DNA from: an uncultured Mollicutes bacterium
Lineage (GTDB): Bacteria; Bacillota_I; Bacilli_A; RFN20; CAG-826
DNA length: 24,206 nucleotides
Assembly: GCA_900549975.1 (NCBI GenBank)
Contig: URQK01000014.1
Coordinates: 1-24,206 of the forward strand
Direction of reading: 5' to 3'
A program made the position numbers and the translations under genes. This document shows positions 8,900-17,477 of the stretch, piece by piece. The first letter of the stretch is position 1, and every line of letters starts with the position of its first letter. Below the pieces are notes generated by a model. The model was not told where the DNA came from, did not search any database, and worked only from the letters and a program-made list of their open reading frames with translations.

Positions 8900-11800
8900 G
8901 AAAAGTTTTACTGACAACTATTTGTGCGTTAATGGAACCATTGTTGATAGGCAATTATAATACTACTAAAAATCGGTTAAATAGCGATAATGCTACACCT
9001 ATTTATAGTGAAGATTTCAGCAGTTATGATGGAAAAACCGCGGTTGATTCATTTGCTTGGAATAATTTAGGCATGATTTGTGATGCATCAACAAAAAGTA
9101 TTATTGATAGTGGAGAAAATATTGATGGCTATTCTATAAAAGTAGGTGGACAGAATTTTTGCCATTCTAATGATTTACTAGCATTCAAAGATGGTACAAT
9201 TCCACTAAAATCAAATGGCTCAAATAGATATACGACAACATTTGATATCAAAGTTAGCAATGCATCCAAGGTTGGTTTTTCTTATTTAGTTCCTCAAACA
9301 GATAATTATATTGGTGGCTTAGGATTTGTTCCTAATAAAACAAGTGAAATCGAGGGTACGCATAGTTTTGAAACAATCACCAAAGTTGATGATTATTACC
9401 ACGTTTCATTTGATATTGATTACGATGGAACTACAGGTGTTTGGGCGTATTTCTATGCTGTATTTGATGGGGCTGGATATGTTGTAATCGATAACATAAA
9501 TGTATCTATATCCACCAATAAAATAAAAGATCCAGATCAAGAAAAAGATTTTAGCGGCTATAAATACAATCAAACATTCCAAAGCTATGATGGTGTTAAG
9601 AATATTAGCGAATATTTATGGTATGACTTATGTTGGGCTAGTGATGCCACAATAGCAGCGGTAATTGATACTAAAAATGATGATGAAGCAATTACTAATA
9701 AATCTTTGAAAGTTGGCCAATTACAAAAAGGAATTTATCACGCAAACCAAATTTTGTGCTCTGGTAGTGGTAAAAATCCTTTTGATACTAATAAAGGCAC
9801 TTATACTATTGAATTCGATATCAAATTATTTGGTGTTAATCAATTTACCTATCAATTAAAAGAAAATAATACAGATGCAGTAATTACTAGCATTTCTTTT
9901 AAACCTAGCGATTTAGTTAATGTATCATGTACATCTCCATTTTATTCTGTCACTGAAGAAAATGGAATTATCCATGTGGAAGTCGATGCTATTACCGAGA
10001 CTTCTACCAACTGGTCTGACTTTATCTTAGATTTAGAAAATAATGGATACATGGTTATTGATAATATTGCTATAAAGAAGTCTGAACACGATTATAAAGC
10101 TGATCGTCTTATATATAAAGACGATTTTGAAAACTATAATAACGAAGAGAATATTTCTGAATATTTATGGAAAAGTACTCACTTATATAGTGATTCATCA
10201 TATTTGTCTATCAAAGATTGTTTTGATGGAAAAGCATTAGTCAGTGAAACTAATTCTGGTACTTATGGGGCTTCAACATATGTTGGCCTTCAAGGAACAG
10301 GTGGGATGGGAAGTACTGTTCTTACTGCTGATACTAATTATGAAATAACTTTTGATATTAATTTAAAAAACGTGACTTCGTTTGGCTATTATGGAAAATA
10401 TGTAGATCCACAAAAAGGCGATTTAGATTTGATTAATTTTATTTATAATCCAAAAAAGCAAACATATCAATCAACAGGATTATGTAATGTCAAGTTTACC
10501 GAAATGTATAATCGCGTGATTTTACAGTTTAAATCACCTGCTAATACAAATTATTTTGGATATTTTGTTTATACATGTGATAATAATGCAGTTGTAATAC
10601 TAGATAATTACCAATTAAAAGTTATTAAAAATTATTCTATTCCAATGTATAAAACTGGATTTGAAAATTGTAACTTAGGAGAATTCACACCATTTACAAA
10701 TTATTATAAAAAAGAAGAAATATTAGGCAAAGTAACTACTGATAACAATTTAGTTATTAATGGCTCATTCAGTGCAATTTGTGGATTTGATGCTACAAAT
10801 GCTAAAAATGATAGTGAAAAATGGAATGGCTTAATATCAAGAAAAAGTAACTTTGATAAAAACAATACATATTCAATTCAATTTAGATTTAATGTTGTTT
10901 CTGAACCAGAACATTATTTCTATTTAGAAGTTGGTGGAATCGATGGGTTATACTTAAGATTTAACAAAACAAAAATTGTAGATAGTAGTAGCGGAGTAGT
11001 TGGTAGTATTATCAAAGAGGATACTTGCTATGTTTTACAAGCATCTTTCAACATAACACAAGATTTAGAAGGCCTTCTAATTGGAAGTTATGGGGGAGGA
11101 TTCATTGTAATTGATGACTTTTCTTTATTACAAGGAGAAAAGTTTGATACATTGCCTTCAATAGAAAAAAAGCAAATAACGGGTGAAAAATATATTTCTG
11201 AAGATTTTGAAAGTAATACTAGCGGGGAATATTTTGATTATTATAATTTTGTTAGCGTGGCTGATGCCTTTGGTGCTAAAAATTGTTATAACGATGATGC
11301 TATAAATGGATATAGTAGTGCAAATATATATTCTGGATGTCGTTGGGGAGCACAAATCAAAAGCGTTCCTGGTTTGCTAAATGAAAGTACAATTTATACG
11401 CTATGTTTTAGATACAAGCCACTTGATAAAATTGATGGAAACATTAGTGTTATTATTAGTGGTCAAACAGAAAAATATTTAGCTCTAACTTTAGATGGAA
11501 GAGTAAGTGCATTTACAAAAGGCGGCACAAATTTCTATGATGGTATTGATTTAGCAAATGTTAAAAACAAAAACGGATATTATGAAGCTTATATTACATT
11601 TGAAACTCCAATGGGAAATCCACAAATAATAATTGGAACATATGGAGCGTGTAGCATAGCAATCGATGATATTTGCTTGTATTATGGTGCGTTTGCGCAA
11701 TTTGATACAGAAAATGTAAGTGTTATTAAAACAGCAGATAGAACCAAACTAAACGATATTATAAATAGAAGTAGTGTAGAAGATAGTAGTAAATACACAA

Positions 11801-12231
11801 GTGAATCTATTAAGAACTTGGAAAAAGCACTTTCTGAAGGAAAAATTATTAATGAGAATTTAAAAACTAGTGAAAAAGAAATTAATGAGGCAATAGAAAA
11901 AATAAAAGAAGCGTACAATGCACTAGTTAGAAAAGATGTTCTTCAATTCCAAGAAGCCATTGCATCAATTGATAAATGCAATTCTAAAGAGGAAATGTAT
12001 AAGGCAATTAATAACGCTATTGATTGTTTTAATTCTGTTGAGAACAAAGAAATGGTAACAAAAGAACATGAAATATTGATTCAAAAAATCAATGAATACA
12101 ACGACTACGTTGATAGAGCAAATTCTAATTTGTTTAGTTTAACTTCTGCTTCTCATTTAGCAGCGGCAATAAGCCTAAGCACAATGATTTCTTTGTTGGT
12201 TGTATTTATTATGAGGAGGATTTCATTATGA
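8893..12231 (+). CDS. Large anchored surface protein with five repeated beta-rich modules and a FIVAR-like region
   Basis: A 1112-residue protein starting 13 bases after the start of an AGGAGG site (8880-8885). After a hydrophobic N-terminus come five related modules of ~165-170 residues at about 37-206, 224-395, 406-577, 584-746 and 766-931. Each opens with an aromatic plus acidic/Phe motif (YSEDFSSYDG, YNQTFQSYDG, YKDDFENYNN, YISEDFESN) and closes with a hydrophobic run plus ID(N/D) (VVIDNINV, MVIDNIAI, FIVIDDFSL, IAIDDICLY). Such jelly-roll-like modules often bind carbohydrate, but I do not recognise a named CBM. Residues 948-1013 (ESIKNLEKAL, INEAIEKIKEAYNAL) resemble a FIVAR domain. More helix follows, then a transmembrane segment ~1085-1106 ending MRRISL. 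No catalytic motif is seen. It probably tethers glycan to the cell next to the GH127 enzyme. Confidence 0.75.
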   Translation: MLRKVLLTTICALMEPLLIGNYNTTKNRLNSDNATPIYSEDFSSYDGKTAVDSFAWNNLGMICDASTKSIIDSGENIDGYSIKVGGQNFCHSNDLLAFKDGTIPLKSNGSNRYTTTFDIKVSNASKVGFSYLVPQTDNYIGGLGFVPNKTSEIEGTHSFETITKVDDYYHVSFDIDYDGTTGVWAYFYAVFDGAGYVVIDNINVSISTNKIKDPDQEKDFSGYKYNQTFQSYDGVKNISEYLWYDLCWASDATIAAVIDTKNDDEAITNKSLKVGQLQKGIYHANQILCSGSGKNPFDTNKGTYTIEFDIKLFGVNQFTYQLKENNTDAVITSISFKPSDLVNVSCTSPFYSVTEENGIIHVEVDAITETSTNWSDFILDLENNGYMVIDNIAIKKSEHDYKADRLIYKDDFENYNNEENISEYLWKSTHLYSDSSYLSIKDCFDGKALVSETNSGTYGASTYVGLQGTGGMGSTVLTADTNYEITFDINLKNVTSFGYYGKYVDPQKGDLDLINFIYNPKKQTYQSTGLCNVKFTEMYNRVILQFKSPANTNYFGYFVYTCDNNAVVILDNYQLKVIKNYSIPMYKTGFENCNLGEFTPFTNYYKKEEILGKVTTDNNLVINGSFSAICGFDATNAKNDSEKWNGLISRKSNFDKNNTYSIQFRFNVVSEPEHYFYLEVGGIDGLYLRFNKTKIVDSSSGVVGSIIKEDTCYVLQASFNITQDLEGLLIGSYGGGFIVIDDFSLLQGEKFDTLPSIEKKQITGEKYISEDFESNTSGEYFDYYNFVSVADAFGAKNCYNDDAINGYSSANIYSGCRWGAQIKSVPGLLNESTIYTLCFRYKPLDKIDGNISVIISGQTEKYLALTLDGRVSAFTKGGTNFYDGIDLANVKNKNGYYEAYITFETPMGNPQIIIGTYGACSIAIDDICLYYGAFAQFDTENVSVIKTADRTKLNDIINRSSVEDSSKYTSESIKNLEKALSEGKIINENLKTSEKEINEAIEKIKEAYNALVRKDVLQFQEAIASIDKCNSKEEMYKAINNAIDCFNSVENKEMVTKEHEILIQKINEYNDYVDRANSNLFSLTSASHLAAAISLSTMISLLVVFIMRRISL

Positions 12232-12770
12232 AAAATAAAACTATGTTTTTGTTAATTCTTCCTATGCTATTTGGCTGTAACAATAAGATAGATAATTTTG
12301 ACGTATTGAATCAAAAATTAAACAATCATTATGCAAAATTAACATTAGAAGTAAAGACTATTTATGAAGATGAAGCACTGTATGGAAATTATTTTGTTAC
12401 ATATGCAAATAATTCTTATAATGTAACTTATCGCTATGAGCAATTAAATCAAATAAGTTTAACTGAACCAAATGAGCAAAGAAAATCAATTATTAAAGGA
12501 AAATACACTTATAATAATGAGATTATTGATGGGAATGAGGCAAATTTGCCATTCGAAGTTATAAGTTTATATACTTTAAAGTTTGACAAAAGTAACTTTA
12601 CAAACGTTTCTTTTGATGATGTTTTTGTGGCTAATGTCAAACTAAATAAATTGTTTTCTATAGATAATGAATCATTATCTACCATCAACGTTTATTATGA
12701 CGCTGATAATATCAATAGATTAATTCTTACTACTAGTTCTATGATAATGAATTATTCTTTGACTTATTGA
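12228..12770 (+). CDS. Lipoprotein of unknown function
   Basis: A 180-residue product with lipoprotein signal MKNKTMFLLILPMLFGC (lipobox MLFGC, lipidated Cys at 17). The mature part is beta-rich and aromatic (ALYGNYFVTYANNSYNVTYRY, shortened: YGNYFVTYANNSYNVTY) with no family I recognise. The ATG overlaps the TGA of the previous gene (ATGA), with AGGAGG 8 bases upstream, so translation is coupled. Its place between two module-bearing surface proteins suggests a membrane-attached accessory part of the same complex; that is inference from position only. Confidence 0.7.
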   Translation: MKNKTMFLLILPMLFGCNNKIDNFDVLNQKLNNHYAKLTLEVKTIYEDEALYGNYFVTYANNSYNVTYRYEQLNQISLTEPNEQRKSIIKGKYTYNNEIIDGNEANLPFEVISLYTLKFDKSNFTNVSFDDVFVANVKLNKLFSIDNESLSTINVYYDADNINRLILTTSSMIMNYSLTY

Positions 12771-12798
12771 AAAAAAACTTGAAATGGAGGAAATGATT

Positions 12799-14664
12799 AT
12801 GAAAAGAAAATTTAAGTTTTTGGCATTAAGTAGTTTATTTGTTTTGTCTAGTCTAGGTGTGACTATGTTATCCAATCATTCTGTAGCTAAAATCGCAAAC
12901 GCTGAAGAAAGTACATTGTTTTCTAAAAAAACACTATATTCTAATAATTGGGATAATATTATTGCAAACGACGCTAGTGAGTTATGGGCAGTTGATCGTA
13001 CATTTGCTTGTGAAGTATCAACGGCTTCTGTTAAAACTGTAACTCATAATACTAAGAAAGGATTAGAAGTCACATTACAGGGGAATCAACAAAATCACAC
13101 CTTGGGTAATTTATTAGGAGATGGGGGATTATCAAAGTGCGTGGTTGGCGAAAAATATACTTTTCAATTGTATATTGATGCCTCATTAGCTGATGGTGCA
13201 GATTTAGCTATTCAATTGCAATTTGATAATTGGACAGGTGTTGCAATTAATAATGGTGCTGTTAGAATATTTAATGGAGCAACAGTAACTAGAGCAAGCT
13301 ATGAAAATAACATTTTGAGTTTCGATTTTATTGCTACAAGCGATCCAAGTAAAGCTTATGCTAAAATAACAACAGGAAATGCTCAAGAAGGTAATACAGT
13401 ATTTATGGACGATTTCTTAATATATCAAGATATCAAACCTGCTAATTACGTTGTATTTGCTAATGATTTTGATAATTTAGAAGTAGGTGCAACATCTGTA
13501 CCAAATATCTTACCTGCTAAGAGTAGTTTAAACGTTGCTCAAACTCCTAATGGCAATAAATATGTTAGATTCCAAGGTGATATAGCAACAGATTTATATC
13601 GTAATTTCTATTTACATCAACTTAATGAAACAAATCCTAATACAATTCAAAGCGATAATAGATATCGTTTGAGTTTTGATGTCATTGGTGATGGATGGGA
13701 TGAATTTTCAATTAACTTAGATGAATCACATTTTGCAGCAGGATTTAACAAAGATAAATTAACATCTATTAGTGATTTTACAAATGTGCATAAAGCATCG
13801 ATGGTTAATAGACATGTAACTTTTGAATATACACCATCAACTTCATATAACCCAAACTTCTATATGAATTTATACTTTGTTATCAAAGGCTATGAAAATT
13901 CTCAATTGGATTTCGGAATTGATAATATTCAAATCGATTTAGTTGGATCTATGCCTGTTTTTGATGCTGTGGATACTATTAAAATAGAAACAAATGGGGA
14001 TATTACTTCATTATTAAACGCTACGTTAACATATCCTAATGGTGATGTACGTGAAGTAACAGAAAAAGAAATGAGATATGATTTATCATCAATTGATTTG
14101 GCAACTGCTGGTGATCATTATTTATATACTTACATTGTAGATGAAATGGGTTATAGATATGAAGATGCAGTTCGTGTACATGTACATGGTTGGAAAGAAA
14201 AGACAGTAATCACGGCACCAACTTATTTTGAAAGTGGAACAAGTGTCTTTGAATGTTCATGTGGTGACACAAAAACCATGGAAGTTCCGCCTCTTGTCGG
14301 CCACGTTGTAGAATTTGTTAATGAATGGCATACATTAAGAGTAAATGGCAGCATTTGTGAAATGTTAGAACCAGCAAACGTTGATAAATTAAATAAAATG
14401 ATTGCTAAATATGAATCATATAGTGATGACGAAAAAGCGGCAATTGCATCTGCTACCGATATTGAAGGAGTAACTATTGGTGAAACAATAGAATATTTAA
14501 AAACTTTATTAAATTATAAAGAAACCGAAAAGAGTGATAGTCGTTCTGTGATTATAACAGCAATAGATAATAATCAAGCAAATGTAATAGTGTTATTTAC
14601 TATTCTAGGATTTATTCCTATTGTTTGTTACATTGTTGCTCTTAAAAAGAAAAAAGCAAATTAA
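12799..14664 (+). CDS. Anchored surface protein with two beta-rich modules, Ig-like domain and CSCG motif
   Basis: An earlier ATG at 12784 lies inside the Shine-Dalgarno itself (GGAGG 12786-12790); the ATG at 12799 has ideal 8-base spacing and gives a clean signal peptide, MKRKFKFLALSSLFVLSSLG, cleaved near ANAEES. The 621-residue product then has two modules (~40-210 ending VFMDDFLIY, ~216-382 ending FGIDNIQIDL) like those of the five-module protein upstream. An Ig-like region follows at ~390-464 (LTYPNGDVREV to RVHVHG), then a short FECSCGDTKTMEVPPLVGH segment of a type seen near the C-termini of Firmicute surface proteins, a helical stretch ~525-580, and a transmembrane anchor ~595-614 with tail KKKKAN. 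No catalytic motif is visible. Role inferred: non-catalytic glycan binding at the cell surface. Confidence 0.75.
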   Translation: MKRKFKFLALSSLFVLSSLGVTMLSNHSVAKIANAEESTLFSKKTLYSNNWDNIIANDASELWAVDRTFACEVSTASVKTVTHNTKKGLEVTLQGNQQNHTLGNLLGDGGLSKCVVGEKYTFQLYIDASLADGADLAIQLQFDNWTGVAINNGAVRIFNGATVTRASYENNILSFDFIATSDPSKAYAKITTGNAQEGNTVFMDDFLIYQDIKPANYVVFANDFDNLEVGATSVPNILPAKSSLNVAQTPNGNKYVRFQGDIATDLYRNFYLHQLNETNPNTIQSDNRYRLSFDVIGDGWDEFSINLDESHFAAGFNKDKLTSISDFTNVHKASMVNRHVTFEYTPSTSYNPNFYMNLYFVIKGYENSQLDFGIDNIQIDLVGSMPVFDAVDTIKIETNGDITSLLNATLTYPNGDVREVTEKEMRYDLSSIDLATAGDHYLYTYIVDEMGYRYEDAVRVHVHGWKEKTVITAPTYFESGTSVFECSCGDTKTMEVPPLVGHVVEFVNEWHTLRVNGSICEMLEPANVDKLNKMIAKYESYSDDEKAAIASATDIEGVTIGETIEYLKTLLNYKETEKSDSRSVIITAIDNNQANVIVLFTILGFIPIVCYIVALKKKKAN

Positions 14665-14682
14665 ATCAGTTATATGATTTAA
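14661..14682 (+). repeat. Small AT-rich inverted repeat after the CSCG protein gene
   Basis: TTAAATCA and TGATTTAA form a perfect 8-bp stem with a 6-base loop, starting at the stop codon. It is too AT-rich to be a strong terminator, and the esterase gene follows within 35 bases. It may act as a partial attenuator or an mRNA processing/stability element. Confidence 0.35.
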
Positions 14683-14716
14683 TAAATTTCTCAAAACAAG
14701 AATCGAGGTGTCAATT

Positions 14717-16492
14717 GTGAAAAAAATTTTGTATATGTTGCCCTTAGTGTTGAGTTTAGTTCTTTGTGGATGTAATAGAGAACACACAAGTCAGACAGAG
14801 CCAACAGAAATTGAAAAAATATATCAAATGTATGTTGCTAATAGTGATTCTCCACTAACGTATGAGGAGTGGCTTGCTTCTATTAAAGGCGATAAAGGTG
14901 ATAAAGGCGATAAAGGTGACAAAGGTGATAAAGGCGATTCAATAGATATTACAATTAGTGATGATGGATATTTAATAATTAATGGCATAAAAACAAATTA
15001 TAAAATTTATGAAGAAAGTGAATATGAAACCCCAGCTTTTTCATTAAAATCTTGGAATGGCGATTATGTTGGTGCTTATTCGGACAATAACAATAATCCA
15101 TTTGGTTACTATAACAATCGTTTGACTATGAATATTCAAACACAAAATCATTGGTCTAAATGGATGAATAAATTTGCTAATATAGAATATATAAATAGCA
15201 ATAATCAACCAATTGAAGATTTTACTAATAAAGGTTTTTCTTTGGAGGCTGATGTTGAATTTAAATATGGATCAACACAACACACAAGAGCAGGAATTAT
15301 GCTTAAGACTTCTGATTTAGATTATATCCTTTTCCATGTTCAAGCTAATTCTTTTAATATTTATCACACTGATAACTTAGATAGAACAGAATGGGTTCCT
15401 GTAGGAAACTTTGATAATTTAACTGAAGAAGAAAAAAATAGCAAAATAGAAGTTGCGCCGCAACACTTAAAAGTTAATGTATTATCAAATGGCTTAATTG
15501 AATATTTTGCCAATGGTAAGAAAATATATGAACATGATGCAGGAACATTTAAAGGCGGTAAAATAGGCTTTTTCTCCTATGCCAATTTATATTCATCATT
15601 TTCAAATATTAAATTAGAATTAGGCGATCATCCAACAACTGTTTATAATGGAAGTAATGGCAATGTTAATAATTCATTTACAATGAATGATAATTTGCCA
15701 AATGTTACTAATAAAAAAGCAAAAGTTATTTTAGTCGCGGGTCAATCTAATGCAAGCGGAACGACACATATGGAATATTTAAAAGACAAAACAACTGAGC
15801 AGAAATATAATGAATATTTAAATGGCTATTCTAATGTAAAAACAAATTATTTTACGGAAAATGGTGGAAATCAATCGCAAGGATTTGTTGATACTAAACT
15901 TGGACAAGGATTTTCTACTACATGCTTTGGTCCAGAAATTGGCATGGCAGAGACATTTTCTTCCATCTCAGATGAATACTTTATTGTAAAATATGCATGG
16001 GGCGGAACAAGTCTTGACGCAGATTGGTACGTAAAAGAAGATGGCAGGAAATCTGACGTATACAATGCTTATGTTAAATTTGTTAAAGAATCAGTCGATT
16101 ATTTAGAAAAGAAAGGCTATGATGTTGAACTAAATTACATGTGTTGGATGCAAGGAGAAGCAGATGCAACGAAAATTAGATCAGCAAGATATTATGATAA
16201 TCTTAAACGATTTGTAGGAGCATTACGTCAAGAATTGGATTCTAATTTTTACTTTATTGACGCTGGTGTTTCTAATAGTCCAGCATGGCCTGAACCAGAG
16301 GCATTGAATAATGCCAAAATTAAATTCAGTAATGATTCTGAGTATAATATCTATTTTAGCACTATTGATAATGGTTTAGAGTGGTCAAAAGAACCTGAGG
16401 ACAATCCAGATATTGCTCACTTTGATTCATTATCAGAAATTAAACTTGGTAAATTGTTTGCTGAAGAAATTTTAAAATTAGAAGCTAAATAA
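14717..16492 (+). CDS. Lipoprotein with collagen-like repeats, sugar-binding-like domain and SASA/SGNH acetylesterase domain
   Basis: A GTG at 14708 is possible, but GAGGTG at 14705-14710 is the better ribosome site for the GTG at 14717, which gives MKKILYMLPLVLSLVLCGC, a lipoprotein signal with Cys 19 lipidated. The 591-residue product has a G-D-K triplet tract (58-74), a LamG/DUF1080-like beta domain ~105-302 (ADVEFKYGSTQHTRAGIMLK, IGFFSYANLYSSFSNIKLEL), and a SASA-type SGNH esterase ~333-588. Catalytic motifs: VAGQSNASG with Ser 344, WGGTS (428-432), WMQGEAD (477-483), and D565-x-x-H568 as acid and base. The family removes O-acetyl groups from sialic acid or acetylated glycans such as xylan. 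Last gene of the operon, followed by a strong terminator. Probably deacetylates the substrate at the membrane; the exact glycan is unknown. Confidence 0.85.
   Translation: MKKILYMLPLVLSLVLCGCNREHTSQTEPTEIEKIYQMYVANSDSPLTYEEWLASIKGDKGDKGDKGDKGDKGDSIDITISDDGYLIINGIKTNYKIYEESEYETPAFSLKSWNGDYVGAYSDNNNNPFGYYNNRLTMNIQTQNHWSKWMNKFANIEYINSNNQPIEDFTNKGFSLEADVEFKYGSTQHTRAGIMLKTSDLDYILFHVQANSFNIYHTDNLDRTEWVPVGNFDNLTEEEKNSKIEVAPQHLKVNVLSNGLIEYFANGKKIYEHDAGTFKGGKIGFFSYANLYSSFSNIKLELGDHPTTVYNGSNGNVNNSFTMNDNLPNVTNKKAKVILVAGQSNASGTTHMEYLKDKTTEQKYNEYLNGYSNVKTNYFTENGGNQSQGFVDTKLGQGFSTTCFGPEIGMAETFSSISDEYFIVKYAWGGTSLDADWYVKEDGRKSDVYNAYVKFVKESVDYLEKKGYDVELNYMCWMQGEADATKIRSARYYDNLKRFVGALRQELDSNFYFIDAGVSNSPAWPEPEALNNAKIKFSNDSEYNIYFSTIDNGLEWSKEPEDNPDIAHFDSLSEIKLGKLFAEEILKLEAK
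14888..14938 (+). repeat. Collagen-like G-D-K triplet repeat within the esterase lipoprotein gene
   Basis: Nearly identical 9-base units (GGCGATAAA/GGTGATAAA) encode five G-D-K triplets and a final G-D-S. The preceding LTYEEWLASIKGDKGD is the usual entry to such short collagen-like stalks in Firmicute lipoproteins. It probably acts as a rigid spacer between the lipid anchor and the enzyme. The near-perfect DNA repeats could change number by slippage. Confidence 0.8.
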
Positions 16493-16523
16493 AAATTAAT
16501 TTTATTATAAAATTATGAATACA

Positions 16524-16571
16524 AAGAGACTGTGAAGTAATTAAAATTTGAAAGATACTTCACAGTCTTTT
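16524..16571 (+). terminator. Intrinsic terminator of the GH127 operon
   Basis: GACTGTGAAGTA (16528-16539) pairs perfectly with TACTTCACAGTC (16556-16567) across a 16-base loop. Flanking AAGA/TTTT extends the stem with A-T and G-U pairs, and the right arm runs into TTTTGTATAAATTT. It lies 31 bases after the esterase stop codon. Confidence 0.85.
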
Positions 16572-16735
16572 GTATAAATTTAAATGTTTTCGTTAAATTA
16601 AAATTAAAAGTGTATATAATATCGTTAATCTCATAGAGATTAACATTAAGTGACTAACAAAAAAATGAAATTAGGAGAAAGAATTAAACCAAAATTTGCC
16701 TTTTTAAAATAAGTAAAGATGTAAAATAAGGACTG
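16572..16735 (+). promoter_or_regulatory. Regulatory region upstream of the LytTR regulator
   Basis: No convincing gene. TATAAT at 16615-16620 is a possible upstream -10 box. Immediately downstream is a perfect palindrome GTTAATCTC-ATA-GAGATTAAC (16624-16644). TCGTTAA occurs at 16590-16596 and 16622-16628, i.e. 32 bases apart or about three helical turns, and resembles the direct-repeat sites of LytTR regulators. These may be autoregulatory binding sites. A 15-codon ORF at 16665-16712 lacks a ribosome site and is not called. Confidence 0.4.
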
Positions 16736-16763
16736 TTGAAAATTTAAATTTAGTGGTTATAAT
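16736..16763 (+). promoter_or_regulatory. Promoter of the LytTR response regulator, possibly leaderless
   Basis: TTGAAA (16736-16741), a 16-base spacer and TATAAT (16758-16763) form a near-consensus vegetative promoter. The ATG at 16772 is only 8 bases beyond the -10 box, so transcription should start at or next to the start codon. No Shine-Dalgarno is present. Confidence 0.6.
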
Positions 16764-16771
16764 AAAAATAT

Positions 16772-17467
16772 ATGATAAAGTGTGCGATTGTTGAAGATGA
16801 AGAAGAGTTTATTCAAATATTGAAGCAATACATGGATAGTTTCCAAAAACAAAATAATTGTTTTATAGAATTATCCATCTTTCGTAATGGTCAAGAAATA
16901 TTAGATTCCAATAAAAAGTTTGATTTAATATTTATGGATATTGATATGCCAATAATGGATGGTATGACTGCGGCTAAAAAAATGCGAGAATTAGATTCTC
17001 AATTTGTTTTAGTGTTTATTACAAATTTAGCTAATTTAGCTATAAAAGGATATGAAGTTAATGCCATTGATTTTGTTATAAAACCATTAAACTACTTTGA
17101 ATTCTCAGTTAAATTAAAAAAAGTAATTGATATTTATTTGAAGAAGAAATCTCATTATGTGCGTTTTATGAGTAATGATCGTGTTATGTATCGTGTACTT
17201 TGCTCATCAATTACTTATGTTGAAATAAAGGGCCATAATATCACTGTCCACGCTAATACAAATTGTATTTTTGTATACGGAACATTAAAATCATTTATGG
17301 AAAAATTAAACGATGATAAATTTATGCTAATTAATAAGTACTACCTTGTTAATACTATCCATATTGTTTCTTTTGATTCTATTTCTTCAATGGTAATTTT
17401 AGATGATGGAACAGAATTACAATGTAGTCGCTCGAACAAGAAAAAAATTATAGAACTTTTAAAGTAA
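16772..17467 (+). CDS. LytTR-family response regulator
   Basis: A 231-residue two-component regulator. The receiver domain (1-~120) shows the acidic pocket VEDEEEF (D9), phosphoacceptor D56 in FMDIDMPIMDGM, T84 in VFITN and K104 in VIKPLNYF. The C-terminal ~128-228 is a LytTR DNA-binding domain (YVEIKGHNITVHA, then FMLINKYYLVNTIHIVSF, shortened: FMLINKYYLVNTIHI). The family includes AgrA, VirR and LytR, which usually pair with a membrane GHKL kinase and often answer peptide signals. The next gene, 10 bases downstream, starts like a membrane protein and is the expected partner. It has its own promoter behind the operon terminator, so a link with the glycan operon is not shown. Confidence 0.9.
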   Translation: MIKCAIVEDEEEFIQILKQYMDSFQKQNNCFIELSIFRNGQEILDSNKKFDLIFMDIDMPIMDGMTAAKKMRELDSQFVLVFITNLANLAIKGYEVNAIDFVIKPLNYFEFSVKLKKVIDIYLKKKSHYVRFMSNDRVMYRVLCSSITYVEIKGHNITVHANTNCIFVYGTLKSFMEKLNDDKFMLINKYYLVNTIHIVSFDSISSMVILDDGTELQCSRSNKKKIIELLK

Positions 17468-17477
17468 GGTGATAAAC

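Noticed and set aside
16665..16712. 15-codon ORF (MKLGERIKPKFAFLK) before the LytTR gene, considered as a signalling peptide
   Set aside because: No ribosome site, no leader or processing motif, and no neighbouring peptide-processing protein.
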